A DNA stretch of 64,000 nt from Hypomesus transpacificus (Eukaryota; Chordata; Actinopteri; Osmeriformes; Osmeridae). Both the position numbers and the translations under genes were made by a program. Numbering within the stretch: position 1 is the first letter of the stretch; the number at the start of each line of letters is the position of its first letter. This document shows positions 1-10,762 of the stretch, piece by piece. The stretch is taken from the NCBI RefSeq assembly GCF_021917145.1, contig NC_061077.1:14589420-14653419 (forward strand). The letters run 5' to 3'. The notes beneath the pieces are model-generated. The model did no database searches. It had not been told where the DNA came from and saw only the letters and a program-made list of their open reading frames with translations.

Positions 1-290
1 GTCCGTCACTTCCACCAAGTGTTTAACATAGCAGTGTTCCATTTGAGACAGCACTTAACAGCGACAGAGTGCACTGAATATGTAAGTGCACTGTTTTGCA
101 GGGCACTGTATTGCAGTGTACTTCATAAAGTGCGCGGTAGTAGACACAGCCTGTTTTTTTGGACCGTTTGCAGTGCGCCATCCGGGTACTTTCAGTGCAC
201 TGAATTCTTCTGGTTTTGTGAGTGAAGCGCCCTAAGTACTGAAAGTCAGTGCTCGAAGTGCACAAGTGCGCGGTAATAGACACAGCTTAT
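1..290. repeat. GCACT/AGTGC-rich repeat, cut by the window edge
   Basis: The stretch is packed with GCACT, CAGTGC and AGTGCA words on both strands. A motif of about 24 bases (AAGTGCGCGGTA followed by A/G TAGACACAGC) occurs twice, near 128 and near 264. Dense short motifs in both orientations are typical of subterminal regions of DNA transposons such as CACTA/EnSpm elements. No terminus or target duplication is visible because the left side lies outside the window. Open frames here look like by-products of the repeat. Confidence 0.45.
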
Positions 291-2150
291 GTGCGTGGGT
301 TGGGACGACGAGTAGGATGACCGGGATTATTAGGATTCCTCCGTAAGGAGGAAACTGATATGGAAGAATTCGAGTGGCACTGTGTAGATCTGAATAGTCA
401 AGGGATATGGTTTCAATACAATGTATTTAGACTATACAATTACATGTGATTAAACAAAGCTTTGCTGATCAGTCATTAACGAAGGAGGTGCCATCCACAC
501 AGATCGTTCGTAAGAGTGATAGAGAACTATCACACATGCACTTCCTTATATAAACTTTAGATCAAATGGCATTCTATAAGGTCAATCAATCAATGTAGCA
601 AACTCTGTGATTGGCTAACTCAACTTAGTGACAGTTTGAAACAATACATAATGTCCCAAAGTTATTTGATGTCACAGCTCTCTCCAGAGCAGTAGATAAT
701 AAAGCCACAGTAGTTGATCAGTCAAATGGTCAACTGTCCTTTGTGTGACCATCTTCAAACAATACTTTTAATTAACACAAACAATGAACTCTAGCCAAAG
801 TTCAGAGCAACTGCCTTATTGACCCCTTACACTAACCAGAGGACAGAAGGCCATATAAGATGCTTCACCCATCCCCCAGGGCAAGCTGCCCACAGAGCCA
901 TCAGCACCTCACATTCCTTTGAACTCAACTTAATTATCTATCCTTCCTGTCTCTTACCAATGAACATAAAAGCTTATAGATTTCATACACATACATCTAT
1001 GCATATGAACAACATTTCTACAACAAAACCTATTGTTATTGTTAGTTTTATTCTTTTTTTAAATTTTTATTCTTGTACCACGGAAGTCAATGGCAGCCCC
1101 TAGAACCATATGGTAATTCTTTGTGAAATTTGGCACACTCATTAAGGACAGTCACTTCTACACTTACACCAAGTTTCATGTATCCCATTAGACCACTCTA
1201 GCGCCACCAACGGATCAAAGTTGGACTTGTGTTTACACACGTAACTTTTGAACCGTATGACTGATTTTCAAAAATGAGGTATACATTGGATTCCCTGGAT
1301 CAAGGAGTAGGGGGTACCTGCAGAGCCGGAGACCCCGGAGGCCCCGGAGAGCCGGAGAGCTGCAGTTTCAGGACCGCAGTTTCAGGACCGCAGTTCTAGG
1401 ACCCTCGTTTTATCTGACAGCGCCACGTAGTGAATAGAATAAACATGGACCGGAACAAGATAATATTTTCCTGCAGTAGTGAATATTGTAGGATTACGAC
1501 TCAGAACAAGATGGTCTAGAATCAGAGTGTAAGTAGCTAATGTGAATCGTGTATGGTTATGTATAAAATAATTCTGGTGTCTTGAATTGGACAACGTTAG
1601 CTAGCTAACTTCAACTTTGCTGTCAAAATCATTTCAAGACACTGGAGTGGTTTTCAACGTCAAACAAACTAGCTACTTGATTAGCTAGAGCTAACATTCA
1701 GTAGTTATAGCACTAGCTAGCTAGCTCTACACACATAGCTTTTAAAAACGAACTGTAAATTGTTACCCTGTTTATTTGTTTAATGAAACAGTAGCGCAAC
1801 GTAGCTTATGTAAATCAAGTATTGTTCAACATATTTAAGTTAGCTAAATGTTCAAAACAATTCTGGTACAATTATCTGTTTACTTATGATAATTTTATGA
1901 AATACAAACTTTTAGACTATGTTTTGTACTTTTTTGTAACTTTTAGACTACTTATGTTTTGTTTTATTGAAACCATAGTGCGATTTTTGCAAGCCCAGAC
2001 TGTAGGTGTCTCATGATGAAGCCAGCACATAACTAAAACTTGAAAAAAAATGATAGGTTAAAAGTAAGTGGATTCGATCTGTCAGTTAAACAAAATCTGC
2101 AGCCTACTGTCTTAAAAATTAACCATATAATTTTTGTAGGCCATCATATA
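291..2150. other. Non-coding stretch with no gene seen
   Basis: No coding exon with convincing splice sites is visible. The part at 1,040-1,300 (around 'ccaccaacggatcaaag') has the look of an interspersed fish repeat but I cannot name it. A 14-bp unit, gcagtttcaggacc, is repeated three times at 1,362-1,403, the third copy slightly diverged. From 1,590 to 1,760 the DNA is rich in GCTAGCTA words. Confidence 0.5.
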
Positions 2151-2164
2151 GAGGGTTTTTACGA

Positions 2165-2420
2165 CGCGTCATCAGACCGGAAGTCGCCATATTGGAGGCA
2201 CTACGCATCACAACAAAGCACAGACACTGAAGTATATACCGAACGTCGTCAAGGAAAATTGTTAATCATTGCCGTGCTTCAGGTTGTACCAATAGGACAG
2301 ATCGAGAAAAACATTTGGAATATTAGCGACTTCCAAAAGTTAGGCTATTAAAAGCCAGGGACAGGAATACTAGAGATTATCAAAGGAAAGGAGATACTTG
2401 TGGTTGGCAATGCTCAACCA
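2165..2420 (+). pseudogene. THAP-domain fragment with promoter-like front
   Basis: Reading from about 2,264 gives HCRASGCTNRTDREKHLEY, then a TAG stop, then RLPKVRLLKARDRNTRDY. This is the start of a THAP zinc finger (Cys-X4-Cys, then the hydrophobic -RLPK- stretch). THAP domains bind DNA and occur in P-element and Kolobok transposases and in host genes derived from them. The in-frame stop and the loss of the later C-X2-H half indicate a dead copy. Just upstream, 2,178-2,200 contains an ETS-like CCGGAAGT followed by GCCATATTGG, resembling a YY1/CArG site, so this may be the old promoter and first exon. Confidence 0.55.
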
Positions 2421-2574
2421 AGATCTACAAGGGAAAAAACACGTTTGAGTCACTATTGGCTACACCTTGAGTATCGCAATGATATCATACAGTTAAAGTT
2501 AAGTTGGTTAATGACGTTATTGCATTACTTACTTTGGCCTTCACAACACAACGGTCGTTGATAGCACTAACTTG

Positions 2575-2886
2575 TTACTGCGTCTCCCTCACCCATCCAC
2601 ACACCATCTGGTTATAGGCCTCCAAACCTTTGTAGGATTTAAGGTCTTCCGCTGTGTATGGGCTCGGCGAGAAAACCAAGTTGTTGACTATATCAGGATA
2701 TGCAACTGAAGGAAGAATCACCGGGTCGTCACGGATCCAAGAAGAGGGATCTAACTCGTAGGGATCTGCACCGCCAATAAATCGTAATTTCTCTAAATAT
2801 TGTGCCTTTTCTTGTGGTCCGAGTCCTTCCCTCAATGCCTTTGCATCTTGGACGCGATTTGATGAGCTTTTCGGTTGTTTAGACAT
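2575..2886 (-). pseudogene. N-terminal piece of a SWIM/YqaJ-type transposon-associated protein
   Basis: From MSKQPKSSSN the frame is open for 103 codons and includes GGADPYELDPSSW, YPDIVNNLVFSPSPYT and LKSYKGLEAYNQMVCGW. From memory, the pattern DPY-, YPDI-NYLVF and LKAYKSLEAYN is typical of large teleost proteins annotated as SWIM-type zinc finger or YqaJ-like nuclease domain proteins, which spread with THAP-bearing transposons. Only the first conserved block is present. The frame stops just after a possible donor (GCA|GTAACA), and no following exon was found, so this is a truncated or exon-1-only remnant. It faces the THAP fragment tail to tail. Confidence 0.6.
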
Positions 2887-3258
2887 GGCTATATTCACTT
2901 AATGTATCCAAAGCGCACAATACTCCATGCACTCCGTTCAGTTTGTTTACACCGAGTGCCTCCACAATGGCCGCGCATCCGGGTTACAGCCCAGAACGTG
3001 ACGTCGGTGAAAACCCTCCATAAACTACGGCCTGAGTATGCTGAGGAATCTGTCCCTGTAGGATGCAGAAAATGTCTTCATCTCTGGACCAGTTTATCAT
3101 CTGAGGTTCTGCACAATGCCATACAACTTCATAATCTACTATTAATACCTTTATTATCAACCACTTAAGTAGGCCTAATGCTAATAAATGTACACTACTT
3201 TTTTAGGGTAACTGATATTTATGCTTACTTAGAAGTAATATTGTCTGTACTATTTCAG

Positions 3259-3325
3259 TGAAGTGGAGGAGTTTGATAGGGGCATATCTAAACAATCGCG
3301 CACTGAAGGGAGACCATTCAAATAG
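3259..3325 (+). other. Exon-like segment, unassigned
   Basis: A pyrimidine-rich tract ending TTTCAG and a perfect GTAAGT donor bracket 67 bp. The middle frame reads EVEEFDRGISKQSRTEGRPFK. No partner exon could be joined with confidence. It may belong to the THAP/SWIM element to its left or be chance. Confidence 0.3.
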
Positions 3326-3329
3326 TAAG

Positions 3330-4740
3330 TAGTGCTGTTACCACTATCCACAATGTTTTTTTATATTTGTTTTTCTTGCTTCTATCTGTCATTGAAGGAT
3401 GAAGTTGTATGGAGGTCTATGTAACCCAGGGTTACAGGGCACAAATTAATTAAATGTAAAATAAAATTATTTATATAAAGAGCAAAAAATAAATAACTAT
3501 TATATTCACAAAAGTAATATAAAAGAGCTATTATTTATTTGTTGATTAAGAAAAGTGATGCTGGTGTGGTTTGGTCCCAGGTTGATGCTGTGGATCCATG
3601 TAAATATTTGTTTCATGTTTTTATGTTGGGATAACTTGCTGTGGGTGAATGTGCATTTCTATTCTATTTGATTTGTATTTTTTTTGACTACCCTGGAGCC
3701 AGACACTTGGAACTGGACTGATCACTTTTGTGTTGTTTTGTTGTTTTGAAAGACTTGTACAAAATCGTTTGTGAGTGCGCGTGAGTTCACGCTGCAGCAC
3801 TGTGTTTGTACCTATGCTGTGATTTAGAGATGAGGTTGGAATGAGGGATTTTTTAGAATTGGTTGTTCTACTACTCGACTTGTGTATTGATATATATATA
3901 TATATTTTTATACTTGTACTTTCAATCAAATCAATAATCCCTTCATTTAATTAGAGAAAAATAATATCCAAAAAGTCAAGCGTTTTCCAAAATAAGAGTC
4001 CCACAATAAAATCAATATAATATAGTGATAATCCCATAGATATTTTACAAGCAAAAATAAACCACAAGCTAATAAGAATAAATAGATAAAACTTAAGTGA
4101 ATCAGTGAGAACAATTAATTGACACTTTCACATTGATTTGAGGAATTACTATTTTTGTGTTATTGTCATTAAGTCAATTGAAATTGTTGTTTGGTTTGTT
4201 AATGTATTTTTTTCATGAGAAGGAAAAAATACAACAGAGGTAATAGAGGAACAAAATATAAAAAATAATAACAACAACAACAATTCTATTACCTCTGAAA
4301 TATAGCCAACGTGTTTTGTGTGTTTCATTCTGTAGTGCAAACAGTACCATCTTTCCAAAGAACCACATATTCTGATACATCTCCCATTGATCATCATATT
4401 ATTCTCTGTAGCGGTGTTAAAGTTAGACACTCGTTACATCTAGGTGGAGGTCTAGATGGAGTGATATGGAGGGGATGGAGTGATATGTCGGGGTGATTGC
4501 CATTGTTTGACAAATTTTCAAAATAAACAATGTATATCTTGAATCTGCCCTGAGAGTCAACCTTGTGTCTTGCCTCTCTAACATTACACATTTGTGGTTG
4601 AGATTGAGTGACTGCAAAAAAAATTGCAAATTGAATAGAATAGAACTTCACTTTTCCAGAACTTTGTGGGGTCAGACACATCCAAAATGTAGCATGCACA
4701 CAGGCATGTGCAGTATTTACAGGAATTTGAAAGATAATCT
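3330..4740. other. AT-rich intergenic DNA
   Basis: This stretch is AT-rich with short homopolymers, a TA run at 3,888-3,905 and a CAA repeat near 4,268-4,281. No exon, RNA gene or bounded element could be supported. Confidence 0.5.
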
Positions 4741-4741
4741 G

Positions 4742-5110
4742 GGGGGTATTCCAGGTAGCGGGTTTAACAAACTCTGAGATTAACCCTGAACTCTGAGTTG
4801 AGTTACTCTAACATGGGAAACTCCGAAAATTCGGTTCCAGAAAAGCTGATATGAATTTGTTAACTCAACTCGGAGTACGGCAACTCTGAGGCCCCATCCA
4901 CACTAGCCCGGGTAAATTTAGAAACGCATACATATGTCTGCGTTTGCACCTCCCGTCCACACTAATACGGCGTATTCGGATACTGAAAACGGAGCTTTTC
5001 GAATACGCTCCCCTAGCCGGAGACATTTGAAAACGCCGGGTACGCGTAGTAGTTTGGACGGGGTCCCCGGAGCTTTTCAGATACGATGACGCTCAGTTGC
5101 CATGGCACTG
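4742..5110. repeat. Remnants of two fish MITE-like repeats
   Basis: The first part (4,742-4,890) has opposed copies of an AACTCTGAG/CTCAGAGTT-type word, as in palindromic MITEs. The second part (4,890-5,110) begins GCCCCATCCACACTA and has AAACGGAGCTTTTCG and GTTTGGACGGGG near its far side, the arrangement of a fish DNA-transposon family with GTCCACAC-type ends. Exact ends and target duplications are not clear, and both look decayed. Confidence 0.4.
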
Positions 5111-5511
5111 GTGTAGCTTGCGCTCTAGAGGTTATAACGTCAAGATGGAAAGTGAAAGAAATATGCTGTTCCGTCTCTATAACTTATTTATAAGTTAGTG
5201 TAACAGTTTTTTGTATGACTTTGAATGAATTTTTTTGTTTACCTCAAAACAAGTGTCAGTCTCAGCTGATTGCGTGCATGTAAACAGAGCAGCGTGGCGG
5301 GAGGGAGGGAAGTTGGCATGACATTCACATATTCAAACTTCCGGGATCAGTAACTCTATAGCGAAATGTTATCAAATCACAAAAACACACATTTCCTACT
5401 GTAGTAAGGTAAACAACGAGCTACAAAGACATTTCCATCAAAACGAGCCGTCCTGCAACCTGAAGAAATAACATTGGCCTCTACGAGCAACCGGCGGTAA
5501 GACGAGCGCTT

Positions 5512-8095
5512 AGGGACCGTCTACAAACTACAACAGCGATACAACAGATACAACAAAAATATTTATTAATTTAATGTTTATATAAGGTCGTTTTTCCAAA
5601 TTTACCTCAATTAAAACTTGTCTCCTGCTGGTTGTACTACAGCACTTAAAAAAATAAAAAAATAAGCATAATCGTTTTACTCACACATCAATAGTCTTAT
5701 GTTGGTTGTACTACAGCACTTACTTGAAAAAAATAGGCATAATCATATTTTTGGGGAATATTTTTTGACAAAAACGTTAAATAGTTTTATAATTAAACAC
5801 AGTTGTGTCTTTAAACTTTCCTCACACATAAATAGCCTTCTGATGATTGTACTACAGCACTTACTTGTCAATTATAAGCATAATCACTATTTTTGGGAAT
5901 ATTTTTTGCAAAAAACGTTTAATCGTTTTCTATATAAATACAGTTGTGTCTTTAAACTTTCCTCAAACATTGACAGTCTTATGTTGGTTGTACCACAGCA
6001 CTTATGTTTCAAGAATAATTATAATCCTCATTTTGGGGAATGTTTTTTGCAAAAAACGTTTAATAGTTTCCTATATAAATACAGTTGGGTCTTTAAACTT
6101 TCCTCACCCATAAGTACTCTTCTGTTGGTTTTACTACAGCACTTACTTTTAAAAAATAAGCATAATCATAATTTTTGGGTAATAGTTTTTGCCAAAAACG
6201 TTGAATAGTTTAATCATTAAATTCAGTTGTGTCTTTAAACTTTCCCCACCCATAAGTACTCTTCTTTTGGTTGTACTACAGCACTTACTTATCAAAAATA
6301 AGCATAATTAACATTTTGGGGAATATTTTTTGCCAAAAACGTTTAATAGTTGAATCATTAAATACAGTTGTGTCTTTAAACTTTCCTCACACATCAATAG
6401 TCTTATGTTGGTTGTAGCACAGCACTTACTTTTCAAAATAGGCATAATCCTATTTTTGGGGAATATTTTTTGTCAAAAACGTTTAAAAGTGTATTCATTA
6501 AATACAGTTGTGTCTTTGAACTTTCCTCACACATCAATAGTCTTATGTTGGTTGTACTTCAGCACTTACTTTTCAAAAATAGGCATAATCCTATTTTTGG
6601 GGAGTATTTTTTGCCAAAAACTTTTAATAGTTTAATCATTAAATACAGTTTTTTGCCGAAAACGTTTAATAGTTTATTCATGAAGTACAGTTGTGTCTTT
6701 AAACTTTCCTCACACATCAATAGTCTTATGTTGGTTGTACTACAGCACTTACTTTTTAAAAATAGGCCTAATCCTATTTTTGGGATTTTTTTTTGTCAAA
6801 AACGTTTAATAGTTTATTCATTAAATACAGTTGTGCCTTTGAACTTTCCTCACACATGATTAGTCTTATGTTGGTTGTACTACAGCACTTACTTTTCAAA
6901 AATAGGCATAATCCTATTTTTGGGGAATATTTTTTGCCAAAAACGTTTAATAGTTTTCTATATAAATAGTGTTGTGTCTTTAAACTTTCCTCACACATGA
7001 ATAGTCTTATGTTGGTTGTACTACAGCACTTACTTTTCAAAAATAAGCATAATCCTAATTTGGGGGAATATTTTTTGCTAAAAACGTTTAATAGTTTATT
7101 CATTAAATACAGTTGTGTCTTTAAACTTTCCTCACACATCGACAGTCTTATGTTGGTTGTACTACAGCACTTACTTTTCAAAAATAGGCATAATCCTATT
7201 TTTGGGGAATATTTTTTGCCAAAAACGTTTTATAGTTTCCTATATAAATACAGTTGTGTCTTTAAACTTTCCTCACACATGATTAGTCTTATGTTGGTTG
7301 TACTACAGCACTTACTTTTCAAAAATAGGCATAATCCTATTTTTGGGGAATATTGTTTGCCAAAAACGTTTAATAGTTTTCTATATAAATAGTGTTGTGT
7401 CTTTAAACTTTCCTCACACATGAATAGTCTTATGTTGGTTGTACTACAGCACTTACTTTTCAAAAATAAGCATAATCCTAATTTTGGGGAATAATTTTTG
7501 CTAAAAACGTTTAATAGTTTATTCATTAAATACAGTTGTGTCTTTAAACTTTCCTCACACATCAATAGTCTTATGTTGGTTGTACTACAGCACTTACTTT
7601 TCAAAAATAAGCATAATTAAAATGTTGGGGAATATTTTTGGCCAAAAACATTTAATAGTTTAACCATTAAATACAGTTATGTCTTTAAACTTTCCTCACG
7701 CATCAATAGTCTTATGTTGGTTTTACTACAGCACTTACTTTTCAAGAATAATTATAATACTCATTTTGGGGAATATTTTTTGAAAAAAACGTTTAATAGT
7801 GTCCTATATAAATACAGTTGTGTCTTTAAACTTTCCTCACACATAACTACTCTTCTGCTGGTTGTACTACAGCACTTACTTTCAAAAATAAGCATAATCA
7901 TAATTTTTGGGTAATATTTTTTGCAAAAAAAACCGTTTGATATATGTCATAATTACAAAGCGTAATGTATCCAAAACTCCACAAGTACAAGCCCCCCTGC
8001 TGGTTTTACTAGATCACTTGACATTTGTTGCCCAAAATTTTGAATAATTGAATAATTATGTAGAATAATGTCTCCACATCGACTTCACACATAGG
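5512..8095 (+). repeat. 141-bp satellite array 1, inside a repeated element
   Basis: About 16 tandem units of roughly 141 bp run from 5,590 to 7,930, with a more diverged tail to 8,095. Each unit contains a CTTATGTTGG-type start, ACTACAGCACTTACTT, GGGGAATATTTTTTG, AAAACGTTTAATAG and GTGTCTTTAAACTTTCC. Starts occur near 5,980, 6,121, 6,262, 6,401, 6,541, 6,725, 6,863, 7,006, 7,146, 7,288, 7,428, 7,568, 7,709 and 7,851. Units 6,725-7,146 and 7,146-7,568 match as three-unit blocks of about 423 bp. The unit has long open frames on both strands, which explains the many ORFs here; none is a credible gene. The left flank, AGGGACCGTCTACAAACTAC at 5,512, recurs inverted at the end of array 2, marking an element boundary. 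Confidence 0.9.
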
Positions 8096-8097
8096 TG

Positions 8098-8605
8098 GTT
8101 TGTTCTTGGATGACAAAGCCATTCTGGTAAGTTTAAATAATTTTCATATGGTTAATGTAATAGATCATAGGGCTGTCCGTTCTGCTGAGTTCATCATCGG
8201 CAGGAAGCTCCTAGCCCTACAGGACACCTACCACACACGATGCCTCAAGATAGCTGGCAGGACTCTAAGATACTGTTACGACCCATCCTTCAGTCTTTTG
8301 CCCCGTTGCCTTATAGCAGGCGATACCGAAGCATTCGATCGGATTTACGGTTAGTTTAGGTTATTATGTGTATTAAGAGGTTTAGTATAGTGTATTGAAT
8401 ATTGTATATTATTTGTATATTAGGAGGTTTATATTTTATCTTATTATAGATGTAATCTATGTTTTGTGTGCTTGTGTATGTTATGCCAGGTTGCTTTGCG
8501 TTGTCTTGTCCTACGAATTTCAGATTTCAGTGCCCTGTCTGACCCTGTGTTGTTTTGTGCATCTGATAATAAAAGACTTGAACTTCAACTTTCACTGTGT
8601 GCACA
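8098..8605 (+). mobile_element. LINE 3' end (reverse-transcriptase C-terminal tail)
   Basis: Translation from about 8,172 gives VRSAEFIIGRKLLALQDTY, then HTRCLKIAGRTLRYCYDPS and LLPRCLIAGD. This fits the C-terminal region after the reverse transcriptase in fish non-LTR elements, where a -IIG--LP-L-D-Y--R-L--A--I--DPSHP- pattern is common. After the stop at 8,354 an untranslated stretch ends in AATAAAAGACTTGAACTTC, a fish LINE-type tail. The element is 5'-truncated and abuts the satellite array. Confidence 0.7.
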
Positions 8606-8946
8606 TCCAGCCAAAAATACATTGCATAGATAAATAATACTGAACTTCAGGGCATAAACTATGGATATTTGACACCAATGAAATAGTGTGTTTGTCATTA
8701 CAAGGAAATGTTTTCATCTGCTTGAAGAAGACTTTGCTGATCAAAACATTTCTTTATTAAGAAAATAAACGATGTAATTGGTAACAAATGTGCAAACCTC
8801 CTTTCTGCCCTCCTAATAGATCATCTCATCACTGCAAGGCCACTGTGATTAAACCAATGGAATGAATGATGCCTAGGGTGACAAAGTCACAAGCCAATCA
8901 GGAAAAACCTTCAATTAAGTTATACCTGCAGTGATCATATATCATC

Positions 8947-9484
8947 AGGAGTGTCAAGGGGCCACATACTGCCCACTTTGATCTCAAGTGGGCCAGAACA
9001 GTAAAATCATAGCATAATAATGCATACATAACGACAATATTTCTTGATGTTTAAATCATTGGTAAAGTTTTTTTATGACAAACCCTACCCTATTTTAAGG
9101 TCTTTCTACAATAAACCAGAAACATAAAGACCAAAAACTCAGACATCAGCCCACTGTTTATCTGCCTGGGCTCTCCTCTGCTGATTCCCTTGTTTTGTGA
9201 CGCGTTTGACGTCAAACGCGTCACTAAGCGAGCAGCGAGCGCTGCTGCCTGATGCAATGAGCGCTTCTGCCTAAGGAGCAGACATCGCATTTACACAGTT
9301 TTTGAAGCAGTTACTGGATCCAGTAAAACAATATAAACGTTTGTACCCATAAACCTCCATATGCCTAATGGACTTTTGGATTCAGAATAGCAGTTACTTT
9401 TATAGAAATGCAATTAATGTCTTTCTGTAATTTTCAAACTTAGCAAAGACACCTTACGCCATTGTGGCCGAATGTTTGACATCT
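8947..9484. mobile_element. Decayed hAT-like non-autonomous element
   Basis: The left end CAGGAGTGTCAAGG and the right end TTTGACATCTCTG resemble the inverted CAGGGGTGTC ends of hAT transposons. The first 60 bases (GGGCCACATACTGCCCACTTTGATCT and onward) match the style of fish hAT derivatives. No transposase frame remains and no clean 8-bp target duplication is visible. Confidence 0.45.
9197..9224. repeat. Perfect 28-bp palindrome with central TGACGTCA
   Basis: The left half GTGACGCGTTTGAC is followed immediately by its exact reverse complement. The centre forms a full cAMP-response-element word (TGACGTCA), and ACGCGT sits in each arm. It lies inside the hAT-like remnant. Confidence 0.85.
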
Positions 9485-9639
9485 CTGCATTAGATCATGT
9501 CCTCACTGCAGGTTCACTCCCTTTTAACCAATGAAATGAAGAGTGCACAGGGTGACAATGTCACCAGCCAATCAGGAGCAACCTTCAATTATGTTTTGCA
9601 ACGATTATCTGCAGTAATCACACATTATATTAGTTTTAC

Positions 9640-9920
9640 TGCAAAACCACCAAGATGGTTGGATGGTTGAACGTTTACTTGACGATTTTCCACAACTCCC
9701 GTTCCATGGTTATATGTAAATTATCTTTTATTAATAGTATTATTATCTTTTTTATTTTATTTTCATTGTAGTCAACCCCTGAGAATGTTTTTTTTTTCTT
9801 TTCTTCTAAATAGTATTTTTGTAGTCCGTTTATTGCCTTTATTGATAAGACAGAGTAAGATAGAAAAATGGGGAAGAGAAAATTTGATTTGTTTGTTTTA
9901 TTGCCTTTATAGCTAGGTTG
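9640..9920. other. AT-rich spacer, nothing seen
   Basis: No exon, RNA gene or bounded repeat is supported here. Poly-T and ATT-rich runs dominate. Confidence 0.45.
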
Positions 9921-9924
9921 GATT

Positions 9925-10012
9925 AAAGTGTGAGATAAAGAGGGAATGACTTGCAACAAATGGCCTTAGGTCAGACAAGTCTGCAACAAGGACTGAGCCT
10001 CTGTGTATATAA
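9925..10012 (-). mobile_element. Fragment of the same SINE as at 10,350, inverted
   Basis: On the minus strand the words CAGAGGCTCAGTCCTTG and AAGTCATTCCCTC appear in the order seen in the better copy at 10,350-10,540. The copy is short and diverged, and the tRNA-like head is not complete. Confidence 0.4.
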
Positions 10013-10349
10013 AACGTTTTTGATATTTCTGTATACTGAGGTCCTTAAACACTCTTGGAATTGCATAAACTGGATATGACTGGAAAGCTAAGACTAATGA
10101 AGATGATTTTATAAGCAAAATTGTAACCATTCTTATTATCCTTGAAGTATTAATTTCATTGTAGTGAGTCACTTTTGAAAAACTTGGCCTTAGTGTATAT
10201 ATTGACCTATTGTGACCTTGAGGATAACCACAGTCTCATTACACTTTACAAGCACAAAGTGCAGACAAATAGCATTTAGACAGTGTATTGCTTTTATGCA
10301 TTGAGAATAAGATTGTTGGGGGCTGGTCCAGACCAAAGAATTTGATGGA

Positions 10350-10540
10350 GGGGTGTCTATGTTGCTCAACTGGTTGTGCAACCAGTGCCCCCATGTACAG
10401 AGGCTCAGTCCTTGCTGCTGGAGCAGCAGCTGCGGGTTCAATTCCGAGCTGCATCTCTTTGCTTTATGTCATTCCCCTTTTCTCTCCCTTTTCATGTATT
10501 CAACTGTCAAATAAAGGGCTAAAATGCCCAAAATATAATT
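10350..10540 (+). mobile_element. tRNA-derived SINE
   Basis: A polymerase III box A-like GCTCAACTGG lies at about 10,357 and a box B-like GGTTCAATTCC at about 10,435. Around them are CCCCATGTACAGAGGCTCAG and TTGCTTTATGTCATTCCCC, a combination I recognise from a widespread teleost SINE. It ends with AATAAAGGGCTAAAATGCCC and an A-rich tail. It is not a functional tRNA gene. Confidence 0.65.
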
Positions 10541-10762
10541 CTTAAAATACAAAAAGTATTTAATACAAAATTACATCATGAGCTTTCAACCTTGTTAGCA
10601 GTTCTGTAGTGGTAGAAACATTTTCAATTTACAGTATAGTAGAGGATAGTTTCAAACCCAAAATTGCTCCAACAGAGACATAATTTAACATACTAAAACG
10701 CACTTTATATGGACAAAAGGTTCAAGCTTTGCCTCTCCCCTTTTCCCTAGGTTGGAGGCAAT

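Larger units (their letters stand above)
8817..9625. repeat. Pair of diverged direct repeats of about 130 bp
   Basis: The segments 8,817-8,950 and 9,492-9,625 align along their length: TAGATCAT..TC-TCACTGCA, AACCAATG-AATGA, AGGGTGACAA-GTCAC, AGCCAATCAGGA, ACCTTCAATTA and CTGCAGT-ATCA. They are in the same orientation and enclose a hAT-like remnant. The pair may be a local duplication or two copies of one dispersed repeat. Confidence 0.6.

Noticed and set aside
5699..7914. Several ORFs of 60-170 codons on both strands of the satellite array
   Set aside because: They follow the 141-bp period, repeat the same peptide in each unit and occur on both strands. They are by-products of a unit whose length is a multiple of three in places.
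5590..7930. CRISPR-like array
   Set aside because: The whole 141-bp unit is conserved, with no alternation of repeat and unique spacer, and this is a vertebrate genome.
10428..10448. Second tRNA gene suggested by a box B
   Set aside because: Part of another SINE; no cloverleaf could be drawn.
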